Assembly (NCBI GenBank): GCA_947476065.1
Contig: CANJPG010000016.1
Location: forward strand, 1-53,478
Origin: Fidelibacterota bacterium
Lineage (GTDB): Bacteria > Pseudomonadota > Alphaproteobacteria > Rhodospirillales > Rhodospirillaceae
Direction of reading: 5' to 3'
DNA length: 53,478 nucleotides
The first letter of the stretch is position 1, and each line of letters opens with the position of its first letter. Of the stretch, positions 32,167-40,650 are shown one piece after another. The translations under genes and the position numbers were made by a program. The notes below the pieces were generated by a model, which saw only the letters and a program-made list of their open reading frames with translations, had not been told where the DNA came from and did no database searches.

Positions 32167-33549
32167 TCACGGGACGGGGGCGGATGTGGGGATGGCGCTG
32201 CGGCCCAACCCGCGCCGCGCGACGACCAGAATTGGCAATCCGAGCGCCAACACCGCAAGGCCGGCGAGGGCACCGGCCTTAGCGTAGCTCACGCTTGAAT
32301 ACAGCATGTAGGCCGAAGTGAGGCAAAACAGCGCTGGTGTGAAAGGATAAAGGGGTGTGCGGAACGGTCGCGGTGTCGCGCCGTCGCGCCGGCGCAGGAC
32401 AAACAGCGCGACGCCGGTCAGCAGGAAAAATAGCCAGAAGACCGGCGACAGGTAGTCGACGGCGGTTTGCACGCCTTGCTGGCTGCCGAAAACGATCAGT
32501 CCCAGGGCGATGGTGCCTTGAAACAGCAATGCGTTGACGGGCGCGCCGCCGCGGGCGCTCCACTGATGGAGGAAACCGAACAGCGGAAAGTCGCGCCCCA
32601 TCGCGTAATTCGTGCGCGCCCCGGTAAAAATGGTGACATTGATGGAGGCCAGCGCCTTCACGAGGATGAGCAGGCTGATGAACAAGGCACCGGTGCGGCC
32701 GAAGACGACGCCCATGACGTCGGCTGCGACGGCCTTCGATCCTGCGACACCCGCAACGCCCAGGACCTTTAGATAGACAAAATTCACCGCGACATAGGTC
32801 GCCGTTATGACGCCGATGCTTATGAACAGTGCCCGTGCGATATTGCGGGGGCCATTGCGCACTTCGGCCGAGACATAGGCCGCCTCGTACCAGCCGCCAT
32901 AGGTCAGCAGCACAAAAATCAGCGAAGACCCAAGCACGGCCGAACTGAACGCCCCGGTCACGCTGGATATGGCCGGCTCCGGCGGGACGGGTGTGCCGGT
33001 GAAAATAAGGCCCGCTGCAATAACGCATATCAACCCGAAGACGGCTATGCTCGCGAATACCTTCTGCACGCTGCGGGTCTGATGAATGCCGGCCACATTG
33101 AGACCGGTGAGGGCCAGTACCGCCGCTATCGCGTATATCGTCGCGCCGAAATTGCCGAGCGGCAGCAGCTGCGCGGCGTAGTCGCCAAAGACGTAGGCAA
33201 GCAGAGCCAGGCTGCCGGTCTGGACTACCGTTATGCGGGCCCAGGCGAACATGAATCCGACATGGGGCCCATAGGCCCGCGTCAGAAAATGATATTCACC
33301 GCCAGTGGACGGATAGGCGGTTGCGAGTTCGGCATAACACAGAGACCCGACGAAGGAGACCGCGCCGCCCAGCAGCCAGACCATGAGGATCACAGATTGA
33401 TCGCCGGCAATGCCGGCAACTAGGCTCGGCAGGCGGAAAATGCCGACGCCGATCACCAATCCGACGATGATGGCGACGCAATCATAAAGTGACAGGACTT
33501 CTGCCGGCGCACCTTCACGCGGCGTGGGCTGTGAGGCCGGTGCGGTCAT
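32167..33549 (-). CDS. APC-family amino acid permease
   Basis: The chosen ATG at 33549 gives 460 residues; the open frame continues upstream only as a shadow of the opposite gene. About 12 helices follow the APC pattern: LSLYDCVAIIVGLVIGVGIF with the G-x-G-I-F substrate loop of helix 1, CYAELATAYPSTGGEYHFLT, and ARTNYAMGRDFPLFGFL. It sits in the inner membrane and imports or exchanges amino acids; the specific one is unknown. Its partner downstream is the exported methyltransferase-fold protein. Confidence 0.88.
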   Translation of the reverse strand: MTAPASQPTPREGAPAEVLSLYDCVAIIVGLVIGVGIFRLPSLVAGIAGDQSVILMVWLLGGAVSFVGSLCYAELATAYPSTGGEYHFLTRAYGPHVGFMFAWARITVVQTGSLALLAYVFGDYAAQLLPLGNFGATIYAIAAVLALTGLNVAGIHQTRSVQKVFASIAVFGLICVIAAGLIFTGTPVPPEPAISSVTGAFSSAVLGSSLIFVLLTYGGWYEAAYVSAEVRNGPRNIARALFISIGVITATYVAVNFVYLKVLGVAGVAGSKAVAADVMGVVFGRTGALFISLLILVKALASINVTIFTGARTNYAMGRDFPLFGFLHQWSARGGAPVNALLFQGTIALGLIVFGSQQGVQTAVDYLSPVFWLFFLLTGVALFVLRRRDGATPRPFRTPLYPFTPALFCLTSAYMLYSSVSYAKAGALAGLAVLALGLPILVVARRGLGRSAIPTSAPVP

Positions 33550-33741
33550 GTCGTCGCGGTCTCCCCTGAGCTCAAGCGGCCTACCACAATGAGCATACAC
33601 GAGCCCCCCAAAGCGCCGCGCTGACGACAATTGTAACACCTTCGGGAGACCTGTTACGCTTGCTGCCAAGGCTAGCGTTGCGCCGCCCGGGCAAAAGGGT
33701 TTAGCAAATCTGCCGGGCGTTGTGTAAATTTCGGGGGATAG

Positions 33742-34491
33742 ATGACGACTCAGGTACATACCGCACCGTCGGCTTTTGCCGAAGGGGGTGCCGAAAGCGC
33801 TCTTGAGGGCTTGCGCCAGCTCTTCAATGTGGTCCCGGATTTTTAGGCCGCCGAGGCGGCGACCTATGTGGCATCCTATGCAGCTGCTGATCGGCGCCAA
33901 TTCTGGCAGGCGCCACAGGGCCTTTTCGAAGATCCGGCCAATCTCAAATCCACCTTTGAGACGATTTACGACGGCAACGTCTGGCGGGGAGGCTCGGGCG
34001 CAGGATCTGACTTGCAAAACGCGGCGCTTTACGTCGCCTACATCCAACACCTCGTCGACCAGTCTGATGTACGCACGATCGTCGACCTGGGGTGTGGCGA
34101 CTGGCGGTTTTCGCAATATCTCGATTTGCGGAACTGCGACTATCTGGGCGTGGACATCGTGCCCAGTCTCGTTGCCACCAACACCGCCAAGTACGGCAAA
34201 GCCCACGTCCGTTTTCAAGCCGCCGATATCACTGCGTTCGACGTTCCGCCTTGCGACCTGCTGCTGTGCAAGGACGTAATGCAGCACGTATCCAATGCGC
34301 ATGTTCAAGCAATCCTGGAGCGGAGCGCCGTAGCCAGCCTCGCGGTTTTCACCAATGACTACCACCCCGCCAACGACGATTGCGTGAACGGCAGCACCCG
34401 GCCGCTCGATATCACCGCCCCGCCATTTTCCTTCGCCGCCAAGCCGCGCCTGGCCTTCGGCGGGAAGGTCAGCTTTGTGGCCCGGCAGTGA
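33742..34491 (+). pseudogene. SAM-dependent methyltransferase interrupted by an in-frame amber codon
   Basis: The ATG at 33742, six bases after GGGGG, opens a frame MTTQVHTAPSAFAEGGAESA...FNVVPDF that meets TAG at 33844-33846 and then goes on in the same frame as AAEAATYVASYAAADRRQFW and the complete methyltransferase. The catalytic part has motif I TIVDLGCGDWRFSQYL, YLGVDIVPSLVATN, and CDLLLCKDVMQHVS. A restart at the GTG at 33868 (weak ribosome binding site) would give a 207-residue protein with the whole domain, so the gene may still work. Otherwise it is a recent pseudogene, or the TAG is a base error (CAG or GAG would restore it). Proteins of this type often lie near glycan genes, as here (glycosyltransferase next). 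Confidence 0.65.
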
Positions 34492-34610
34492 AGGTAATCG
34501 TTCTTTGATGAATCGACGACAAGCTTGAGCTTAGCGCTCAAAAATTTATGAATTCCACCGTATGCTATGCCTCAATTCCTTAGCGCGACGTGAAATGAAG
34601 AGGGCATGAC

Positions 34611-35603
34611 GTGAAGACGGTCTCAGTTCTAATACCGTCCAACCTCAATCAGCGGCTGGATTGGCTCAAACACAGACTCAAATTTCTTTATACTCTAGGA
34701 CATCAAGGAGAGGTGCTGGTTGGTGTATGGGGAGGTCACGATAAGATCGGCGAATTAGGCGCCTTCTGCGAATCAGTATCCCCGAAAATATTTATCGTAG
34801 CTCAGGATGGAAATGAATGGCCTCCGAAGCGCCTTGTTGAATTGGCTGAAAAGGCATCCGGTAGATTTGCCGTCATTCAAGGTGACGACGACTTTTTACT
34901 TCCTTCGGAATTCGCCAGCCCAACTGAATTGCTTGACCGAGACCCGAGCGTTACATGTGCTCAGGGACGGTGCATTGATTTGGTGGTCGGGCCTGATATG
35001 TATTCGCCTCTTGTGGTGAATTGGTACCCTCTCACGCGCGCAACTAACAGCGATACGGTCGAGAGATTTAGCAAATTTCTCAAAAATTACAGCACGACCT
35101 GGCACGCGATGTATCGCCGGCCGCAGTTCATCGCGCGAATGCGCCTGATCCAGGAGATAATGGCGAGTACAAATAACTATGTGTTCTGCGAAGGGATGGG
35201 GGAGTTCTATTCGGTGATAACTGGCAAGTTTTTCCTTTTCGACGAGTTTTATTTTGTCAAAGGACTTCACGACCAGAATGTGTCGAGGACTCTTAAAGCT
35301 GATCTCAGCGAAAAAATGCCTCCTTATTTGATTTTGTCGCGGGACTTTTCGCCGGACTACAAGATCTTGGAGCGACGCGTGTTTGACCTGTTGGAGTCGG
35401 TCGGGGTTCAAACAAGCGACCCCGCGATTCGAAAGCGGATTCTGGACGGCATGGTAGACTATATGGGCTACGTGATTTTCAAGCGTAAGGGCGACTTTGA
35501 GCCGGAGGAAATCGCGATAAAGAACCTCATTAAGCAGGAGCCACTCCATCCTGCGCTTGAGAGGCTGCTGGGGCTGATTTACGCGACGCGCATTACGTCC
35601 TAG
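34611..35603 (+). CDS. TIGR00180-type glycosyltransferase-like protein
   Basis: The GTG at 34611 follows AGAGGG. The 330-residue protein has a GT-A start KTVSVLIPSNLNQRLDWLKH, a family-typical GRFAVIQGDDDFLLPS (the D-x-D metal site in an IQGDDD context), PTELLDRDPSVTCAQGRCID, and YSTTWHAMYRR. These features fit the TIGR00180 glycosyltransferase-like family associated with surface polysaccharides. The DNA is visibly richer in A/T and uses codons (ATA, AGA, TTA) that are rare in its neighbours, which suggests acquisition by transfer. It lies just upstream of a tRNA gene. Acceptor and donor unknown. Confidence 0.75.
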   Translation: MKTVSVLIPSNLNQRLDWLKHRLKFLYTLGHQGEVLVGVWGGHDKIGELGAFCESVSPKIFIVAQDGNEWPPKRLVELAEKASGRFAVIQGDDDFLLPSEFASPTELLDRDPSVTCAQGRCIDLVVGPDMYSPLVVNWYPLTRATNSDTVERFSKFLKNYSTTWHAMYRRPQFIARMRLIQEIMASTNNYVFCEGMGEFYSVITGKFFLFDEFYFVKGLHDQNVSRTLKADLSEKMPPYLILSRDFSPDYKILERRVFDLLESVGVQTSDPAIRKRILDGMVDYMGYVIFKRKGDFEPEEIAIKNLIKQEPLHPALERLLGLIYATRITS

Positions 35604-35812
35604 CAACAGGACGAAATGTCGCTTGCCCGGCTTCGCCGTTACAAGGCGTTCTGCCGCTATGGCTCATCTCATCCCCTCTCCCGGAAAGTGGAAGTAGGCG
35701 ATTGTCGGGGTGTAAGATGGCCCGAAAGGGCCAATCGGTTCCCGTTTCTTCCCACTTCGGCGGTTGCGCTGATGGGCCGGAACCCTTAGAAAACCTTGGC
35801 GTCTGGGGCCGT

Positions 35813-35889
35813 CGGAGCGTAGCTCAGCCTGGTAGAGCGCCAGCTTTGGGAGCTGGATGTCGGAGGTTCGAATCCTCTCGCTCCGACCA
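35813..35889 (+). tRNA. tRNA-Pro(TGG)
   Basis: A 77-nt cloverleaf with acceptor stem CGGAGCG/CGCTCCG, D arm TAGCTCAGCCTGGTAGAG, anticodon stem CCAGC/GCTGG with loop TTTGGGA (anticodon TGG), T arm GGAGGTTCGAATCCTC, and an encoded CCA end (35887-35889). Confidence 0.97.
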
Positions 35890-35965
35890 GCCCTTCACAC
35901 TTATTATTCCCTTACGGTAGCCCCTCGGGATGCGAGGGGTGCAACACGAGGCAGGGCAGAAGAAC

Positions 35966-36265
35966 ATGACCGGATCGGTGAGAATTTCAAAGCCGGCCAA
36001 GACGGCGATGCAGTCGGGCCGTGCCAATACCACGCGCTGGCTGCTGGAATATGCGCCGGCCGATGCCCAGGAAGCCGACCCGCTGATGGGCTGGGCGGGC
36101 TCGCGCGACACCAACCGCCAGCTCAAGCTCTGGTTCGACACCAAGGAAGAGGCCGTCGGCTATGCCGTGCGCAAAGGGCTCGACTACAAGGTCGAGGAAC
36201 CCCACGAGCGCGTCATTAAGCCAAAAGCCTATGCCGACAACTTCGCTTTCAAGCGGGTTTCGTAA
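35966..36265 (+). CDS. ETC complex I subunit (NDUFS4-like accessory protein)
   Basis: The ATG at 35966 gives 99 residues starting MTGSVRISKPAKTAMQSGRA. This, with DPLMGWAGSRDTNRQLKLWF, DTKEEAVGYAVRKGLDYKV and the C-terminal KPKAYADNFAF, is a near-textbook match to the alphaproteobacterial/mitochondrial 18-kDa complex I subunit that supports assembly of the NADH-oxidising arm. In alphaproteobacteria the gene commonly stands apart from the nuo operon, as here between two tRNA genes. A perfect 7-bp hairpin (CCCCTCG/CGAGGGG, 35921-35939) lies in the leader, possibly a tRNA processing or termination element. Confidence 0.95.
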   Translation: MTGSVRISKPAKTAMQSGRANTTRWLLEYAPADAQEADPLMGWAGSRDTNRQLKLWFDTKEEAVGYAVRKGLDYKVEEPHERVIKPKAYADNFAFKRVS

Positions 36266-36283
36266 AGATCGCGCTGCGTGCAA

Positions 36284-36360
36284 GACCCCGTAGCTCAGCT
36301 GGATAGAGCACTCGCCTTCTAAGCGAGATGTCGCAGGTTCGACTCCTGCCGGGGTCGCCA
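36284..36360 (+). tRNA. tRNA-Arg(TCT)
   Basis: A 77-nt cloverleaf with acceptor stem GACCCCG/CGGGGTC, D arm TAGCTCAGCTGGATAGAG, anticodon stem CTCGC/GCGAG with loop CTTCTAA (anticodon TCT), T arm CGCAGGTTCGACTCCTG, discriminator G and encoded CCA (36358-36360). Confidence 0.97.
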
Positions 36361-36369
36361 CCGCCCCTC

Positions 36370-37647
36370 TTACGGAAAGGCGGTTGTCCAATAGAAGGCT
36401 GACGGCAGCTGGTTATCGGCGTTAATCTTGGTCAATACCGACACCCGCTGCAGGTCCTTGTCGGTCACGTCGATATCCCAGCTGTTCAGACCCATCAGGT
36501 CGCCGGGCTTTTTATCCTCGGCGTAGGTGTAAAGGGCGTGGCCGCGATAGGCCCATTGGCGCTTGCCGTCATCACGCACGAGGACCGTCCAGAGCCAGGA
36601 CGGCTGGGCGGTCTTCGGCGCGAGTAAAGGCCGCCAGGTCTTCAGACAGGTGCCGGTGCAAGCCTGCGTACCGATGGCTTGGCCAATGGCGGTGCGATAG
36701 GGGCCGGCGCGCAGTTCGTCGCTGCTTTGTACACGCTGATAGACGCTGTAGCGATACAACGTCATACCTTTAGCGGTGGCGAAGACCTTGCCGTTGGATG
36801 GTGTGGCGCGGATGGTCACCTCGGCGGGCATCGGATAACGCGTCGCCAGGGCCGGCTGGAAATGTTTATCGACGCCGATACCGTTGACGTCCTCGGCCAA
36901 CACATCGCCCGCGAATTTATAGAGAGCCTTGCCGCGATAGGCCCACTGGCGGGTGCCGTCCGCGCGCGAGACGATCGTGAAGTCGCCAAAGGTGTTGGCG
37001 ATAGCCGGAGCGGTAAAGGCGATCCAGGTGTTGGAACAGGGTGCGGCCGCACAGGAGAAATGATCCGCTTTGACGTCGCCGGCGTAGGCATACAGCGTCT
37101 TGCCGTCGGGATCGACCAGCACTTCGCCGCCGGCGTCGGCGACATCGCGCGCTTCTATGCCAAAGGGATAGGCCGAGCCTTCGGCTGCCTTAGGCTTGAG
37201 CACGTGCCAAGCGCCGTTTTCCTGCGCCTCGCCGTTTTTATCCCCGCGCTGTTCGTCCTTGGCGTAGGTGTAGACGGGCTTGCCGCCGTAGGCCCATTGT
37301 TGGACGCCATCGGCGCGCTTGATCAATGACCAAGCTCCCGTGGCCTTGGCGCCGGTCACGGGAACCGCCGCCGGCCACAGCGCCGCGCAGTCAGCCTTGC
37401 AGGCTGATGTTCCGGGCTCGCTATCCTTGTCATAGGTATAAAGCGTCATGCCCCGATCATTGGCGTAGGCATCGTTGGCTTTGCGGTTGTTATCGACCCG
37501 CAGTACCCCATCCTTGCCGCGGACGTCGCCAAGGGCTGAAACCGTAATCCCGACAGGCGTGATGAACGGAATTTCGGCGTCTTGGGCTTGGCTCATGCCC
37601 GGCGCACACCAGAAGAGAGTCGCCAGGAGGTATTTGTGACGCTTCAT
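36370..37647 (-). CDS. Exported protein of PF03640 (COG4315) repeats
   Basis: The 425-residue protein has a signal peptide (MKRHKYLLATLFWCAPGMSQ then AQ-DA). The mature part consists of about six to seven copies of the 'secreted repeat of unknown function': paired segments such as GMTLYTYDKDSEPGTSACKA + CAALWPAA, then RADGVQQWAYGGKPVYTYAK, repeated later as GKTLYAYAGDVKADHFSCAA / RADGTRQWAYRGKALYKFAG and GMTLYRYSVYQ / RDDGKRQWAYRGHALYTYAE. It is last in a four-gene minus-strand operon, nine bases after the DUF1552 gene. Probable periplasmic or surface location; role unknown. Confidence 0.88.
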   Translation of the reverse strand: MKRHKYLLATLFWCAPGMSQAQDAEIPFITPVGITVSALGDVRGKDGVLRVDNNRKANDAYANDRGMTLYTYDKDSEPGTSACKADCAALWPAAVPVTGAKATGAWSLIKRADGVQQWAYGGKPVYTYAKDEQRGDKNGEAQENGAWHVLKPKAAEGSAYPFGIEARDVADAGGEVLVDPDGKTLYAYAGDVKADHFSCAAAPCSNTWIAFTAPAIANTFGDFTIVSRADGTRQWAYRGKALYKFAGDVLAEDVNGIGVDKHFQPALATRYPMPAEVTIRATPSNGKVFATAKGMTLYRYSVYQRVQSSDELRAGPYRTAIGQAIGTQACTGTCLKTWRPLLAPKTAQPSWLWTVLVRDDGKRQWAYRGHALYTYAEDKKPGDLMGLNSWDIDVTDKDLQRVSVLTKINADNQLPSAFYWTTAFP

Positions 37648-37656
37648 GGGGAAGGC

Positions 37657-38979
37657 CTAGGCGATGATCTCGGAGATGGTCTTGGAGGTCTCGTTGGCAT
37701 CCTTGCCCCAGCTATTCACGGGCACACCCAGCGCCTGCTGCACAGTCAAGCCCACGCGGGTCATGCTGTCGCCAGGTGCATGAATATGCAGGCCGGTGCG
37801 AATGCGCCCGCCGGCGCCGCCCGCCGTCAGCATTGGGATGTTGTCGGAGGTGTGATAGCGCGCGTAGCCATGATCGGTGCAATACATCACGAGCGAGCGG
37901 TCCAGCAGCGTACCCGCGCCTTCGCGCACGCCCTCGAGGGCGGCAAGGAAATCGGCGAGGGCAGAGATGGTCTGTTCCTGGAACCAGTTGACCGTCGGCT
38001 GATAGCCCAGTTTCGGATCGGTGGCTTCTTCGTGGGTGTAGATGTGGAATACCTCGGCGCTTTCGGCCGTGCGCAGGCGCGAGGCGCCGCCGCCGAAATT
38101 AACATTGAACACCTGGGTCTGGCCACATGCCATGGCATGGGCGATCAATGATGCAAACAGGCGCTGGGTCTCCCGGGCCTGATCGATGATGACGCCGGTG
38201 GACTCCGCTTCTGGCTTGCCGGGGATGGCGCAGGCTTCCAGAGGCGTGGGTTTCTGGAGTTGCAACTCCAGCTGCTTTTCGGTCTCGCGCAGCGACGTGA
38301 AATATTCATCGAGCCGGGCACGATCGGTGGTGCCCAGCGTCGCCAGCAAGGCCGCGCGCTGATCGGACACCGCCGATAGGGCGCTGCGGCGTACCATCAC
38401 TTCGGGATCGGGCTTGAACTCGGCGCCATTGGGATCGGTGAACTCGGCTCCGAACACGCGTGAATAGAGCGCCAGGGGCGAAGGCTCGCTGGCATTGGTG
38501 ATGTTGGGGCCGCGCCGGCTGTAGCTTTCAGCCGACCCGTCGCAAGCGACTTCGAGTGAACGGAAGCGGGTGCGCGTGCCGATGACGTCGCCGATGATGG
38601 TATCAATGGTCTGCGGAATTGTGCCGTCATAGTTGCCGGCAAAGGCAACCGCCTGGCCGATGGTGTGGTCGGGCGCGCGGCCGTGGGCTTTCAGGCCGCT
38701 AAAGACATTGATCTTCTGCTTGAAAGGCGACAGGGCCCGGTACTGATTGCCCATCTCGTAACCGGGGCCGATGACTTTGGGCTCCCACAAGCCGGGAGCC
38801 CCGCCCAGGCCCTGGAACCAAGTTCCAAAGCAGGGCGGCAGGGCCGCGCCGTTTGCAAGCGCATCGCCGTTGCTGTTGAGGAAACAGTCGAGCAGGGGAA
38901 GGCCGACGCTGACGGCGGCTCCCCCCATGATTCCGCGCAGAACGCGACGGCGGCTGCTGGCATTGAAAGTGGTCTTCAT
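37657..38979 (-). CDS. DUF1552 protein with Tat-type signal
   Basis: The ATG at 38979 follows AAGGAGA and gives 440 residues. The N-terminus SSRRRVLRGIMGGAAVSVGL followed by PLLDCF is a twin-arginine export signal. The remainder shows the DUF1552 pattern: PPCFGTWFQGLGGAPGLWEP, SGLKAHGRAPDHTIGQAVAF, SLEVACDGSAESYSRRGPNI, and a C-terminal MYCTDHGYARYHTSDNIPML, reminiscent of sulfatase/DUF1501-like hydrolases. DUF1552 genes normally accompany DUF1592/1588-type genes, as here (10 bases upstream). The pair is common in planctomycetes, myxobacteria and some proteobacteria; its function is not established. Confidence 0.9.
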   Translation of the reverse strand: MKTTFNASSRRRVLRGIMGGAAVSVGLPLLDCFLNSNGDALANGAALPPCFGTWFQGLGGAPGLWEPKVIGPGYEMGNQYRALSPFKQKINVFSGLKAHGRAPDHTIGQAVAFAGNYDGTIPQTIDTIIGDVIGTRTRFRSLEVACDGSAESYSRRGPNITNASEPSPLALYSRVFGAEFTDPNGAEFKPDPEVMVRRSALSAVSDQRAALLATLGTTDRARLDEYFTSLRETEKQLELQLQKPTPLEACAIPGKPEAESTGVIIDQARETQRLFASLIAHAMACGQTQVFNVNFGGGASRLRTAESAEVFHIYTHEEATDPKLGYQPTVNWFQEQTISALADFLAALEGVREGAGTLLDRSLVMYCTDHGYARYHTSDNIPMLTAGGAGGRIRTGLHIHAPGDSMTRVGLTVQQALGVPVNSWGKDANETSKTISEIIA

Positions 38980-38989
38980 TGCTGTCTCC

Positions 38990-40648
38990 TTACTCGCGTG
39001 TTGCAACGCGTGTTGGACCATCGACTTGGTAAAAGGCTTCGCTCGTCGCGATTTCCTTTAGGAAATCGGGCAGGCGGTATTTCTTGGCGGCAAAACGTTC
39101 TTCGGCAAAGGTCAGAAACTGCGCCTGGCCGGGAGTCGGCGCCTGGCCAGTGGCATAGGAAAACATGCGGTTGACGAAGCACGACGTGACAGCCGGGCTG
39201 TCATGGATGGTCTGGCCCAATCCGGTCGAGCCGACGAATTTGATGCCGCTGAGTTCGCCGCTGGTGTCGATATCGACACCGTTTTCCTGCATGCGGTAAC
39301 CGCCGGCGGAATCAAAATTCTCAAGTGCGAGTCCAATCGGATCGGTGATTTTATGACAGCCGGCGCAGACCGGATTGACGAGGTGCGCGGTCACCCGCGC
39401 GCGCACGGTTCTATGCACCGGATTGGCGGTGTCCTGGACGTCGGCAAAGCTGACATTGCCGGGCGGCGGGGGCACTTTCTGGCAGAGGAAAATCTCGCGC
39501 AAAGCCTTGCCGCGCAGGGTCGGGGATGAACGTCCTGGATGGGAATGCAGAGCGACGAAGCTGGCGTGGGTCAGTAGTCCGGCGCGCGGGTCGCCGGCGG
39601 GGTATTCGACCGGCACCCACAGTTCAGGCGTGTTGATCGGACGATCAACGACCACCGGCACGGCGTAGAGAATGCCGAGCGACGGCGTCAGAAAAGTTTT
39701 GCGGGTTGTGAAGATGTCGCGGTAGTCGCCGCGTTCATTCACCAGCAAATCCACGATAGTGCGCAGCGTCTGTTCTTGCGCCTGGCCGATCAGCACGTTG
39801 GTGAACTTCGGGTAGATCACGGCATCTTTGGAAAGGGTCTTGAATTCATCGAAGCCCAGCATGTCGGTGAAGAAGGCGCGGACGCCGGATTCAAGACGCG
39901 GCGAGCTCAACAGACGGGCGACCTGCCGGTCGAGGCCCTTCTTGCTCTGCAGGTCACCGCTTTCGGCGGCGCGCAGCAATTCGTCGTCGGGCGTGCTGTC
40001 CCAGAGCAGGAAACTGAGGCGCGCGGCCTTGGCGAACCTGTTTAGGCGGTATGACCCTGCGCGGGCCGGGTCGGCCTCGGCGGTTTCCTGACGGAACAGG
40101 AACATGGGCGAGACCAACAGGTTGGTCAGACCGACGCGCAAGCCGGCATGGAAGTCCTTGAGCGATGCGGCGGCATCGTGGGCAACAACAACCTCGGTGT
40201 CCAGTTCCGCCGCCGTCATCGGGCGGCGATAGAGGAGACGTCCGACCTGGCCCAGGAACTGGCGTGCGCAGGCGTCGTCGGGCGCTTTGTCCGCGGCGGG
40301 CTTGCACGTCACCAACGTGGCGCGATGGTCCTTGTCTGTCACTTGCTCGGCGATGGTGCGCGCCATGGTGTAGTACTGCTCGAATCCGGCCGCCGTGACG
40401 CTGACTTTGCCGGTGCCTACAGCGAGCAGGCCATTGGTGCGGATATCCGGCTCAAATCGGCCGCCGAGTTTTATACCCTCACCGAAGATGTCTTTGATGC
40501 TCTGGGCGTATTGACTAGGCGTCAGGCGGCGCACCAGCGCCTGCCCGCCGCTCGAGTCCGGTTCAGCCGCTGCGGCCGAGACCGCCCAGAACGCCGCGGC
40601 CGCAACTGCGCCGCGGATCAAATGATTGGACAGGGAGGATACAGACAT
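38990..40648 (-). CDS. DUF1592/DUF1588/DUF1585-type exported protein
   Basis: The 552-residue protein has a signal peptide (IRGAVAAAAFWAVSAAA-AE). The domains come in the usual order: an N-terminal DUF1587-like segment LVRRLTPSQYAQSIKDIFGE, DUF1595-like GRLLYRRPMTAAELDTEV, DUF1592 FRQETAEADPARAGSYRLNR + FAKAARLSFLLWDSTPDDEL, DUF1588 RAGLLTHASFVALHSHPGRS + SPTLRGKALREIFLCQKVPP, with VCAGCHKITDPIGLALENFD (a CxxCH-like motif), and DUF1585 TSCFVNRMFSYATGQ. It could carry a haem at the CxxCH. It is the second gene of the four-gene operon, two bases after the first. Confidence 0.9.
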   Translation of the reverse strand: MSVSSLSNHLIRGAVAAAAFWAVSAAAAEPDSSGGQALVRRLTPSQYAQSIKDIFGEGIKLGGRFEPDIRTNGLLAVGTGKVSVTAAGFEQYYTMARTIAEQVTDKDHRATLVTCKPAADKAPDDACARQFLGQVGRLLYRRPMTAAELDTEVVVAHDAAASLKDFHAGLRVGLTNLLVSPMFLFRQETAEADPARAGSYRLNRFAKAARLSFLLWDSTPDDELLRAAESGDLQSKKGLDRQVARLLSSPRLESGVRAFFTDMLGFDEFKTLSKDAVIYPKFTNVLIGQAQEQTLRTIVDLLVNERGDYRDIFTTRKTFLTPSLGILYAVPVVVDRPINTPELWVPVEYPAGDPRAGLLTHASFVALHSHPGRSSPTLRGKALREIFLCQKVPPPPGNVSFADVQDTANPVHRTVRARVTAHLVNPVCAGCHKITDPIGLALENFDSAGGYRMQENGVDIDTSGELSGIKFVGSTGLGQTIHDSPAVTSCFVNRMFSYATGQAPTPGQAQFLTFAEERFAAKKYRLPDFLKEIATSEAFYQVDGPTRVATRE

Positions 40649-40650
40649 TC

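Noticed and set aside
31337-32287. Long open frame antisense to the exported methyltransferase gene (316 codons)
   Set aside because: Shadow of the real minus-strand gene, no domain likeness.
33844-33846. TAG as a pyrrolysine codon
   Set aside because: The protein is not a methylamine methyltransferase and no pyl genes are seen; a mutation or error is simpler.
33550-34365. N-terminal 272-codon extension of the APC permease frame
   Set aside because: It runs antisense through the methyltransferase gene; the permease family starts at the ATG at 33549.
35604-35812. Additional RNA gene upstream of tRNA-Pro
   Set aside because: Short hairpins occur but no cloverleaf, promoter or terminator could be made out.
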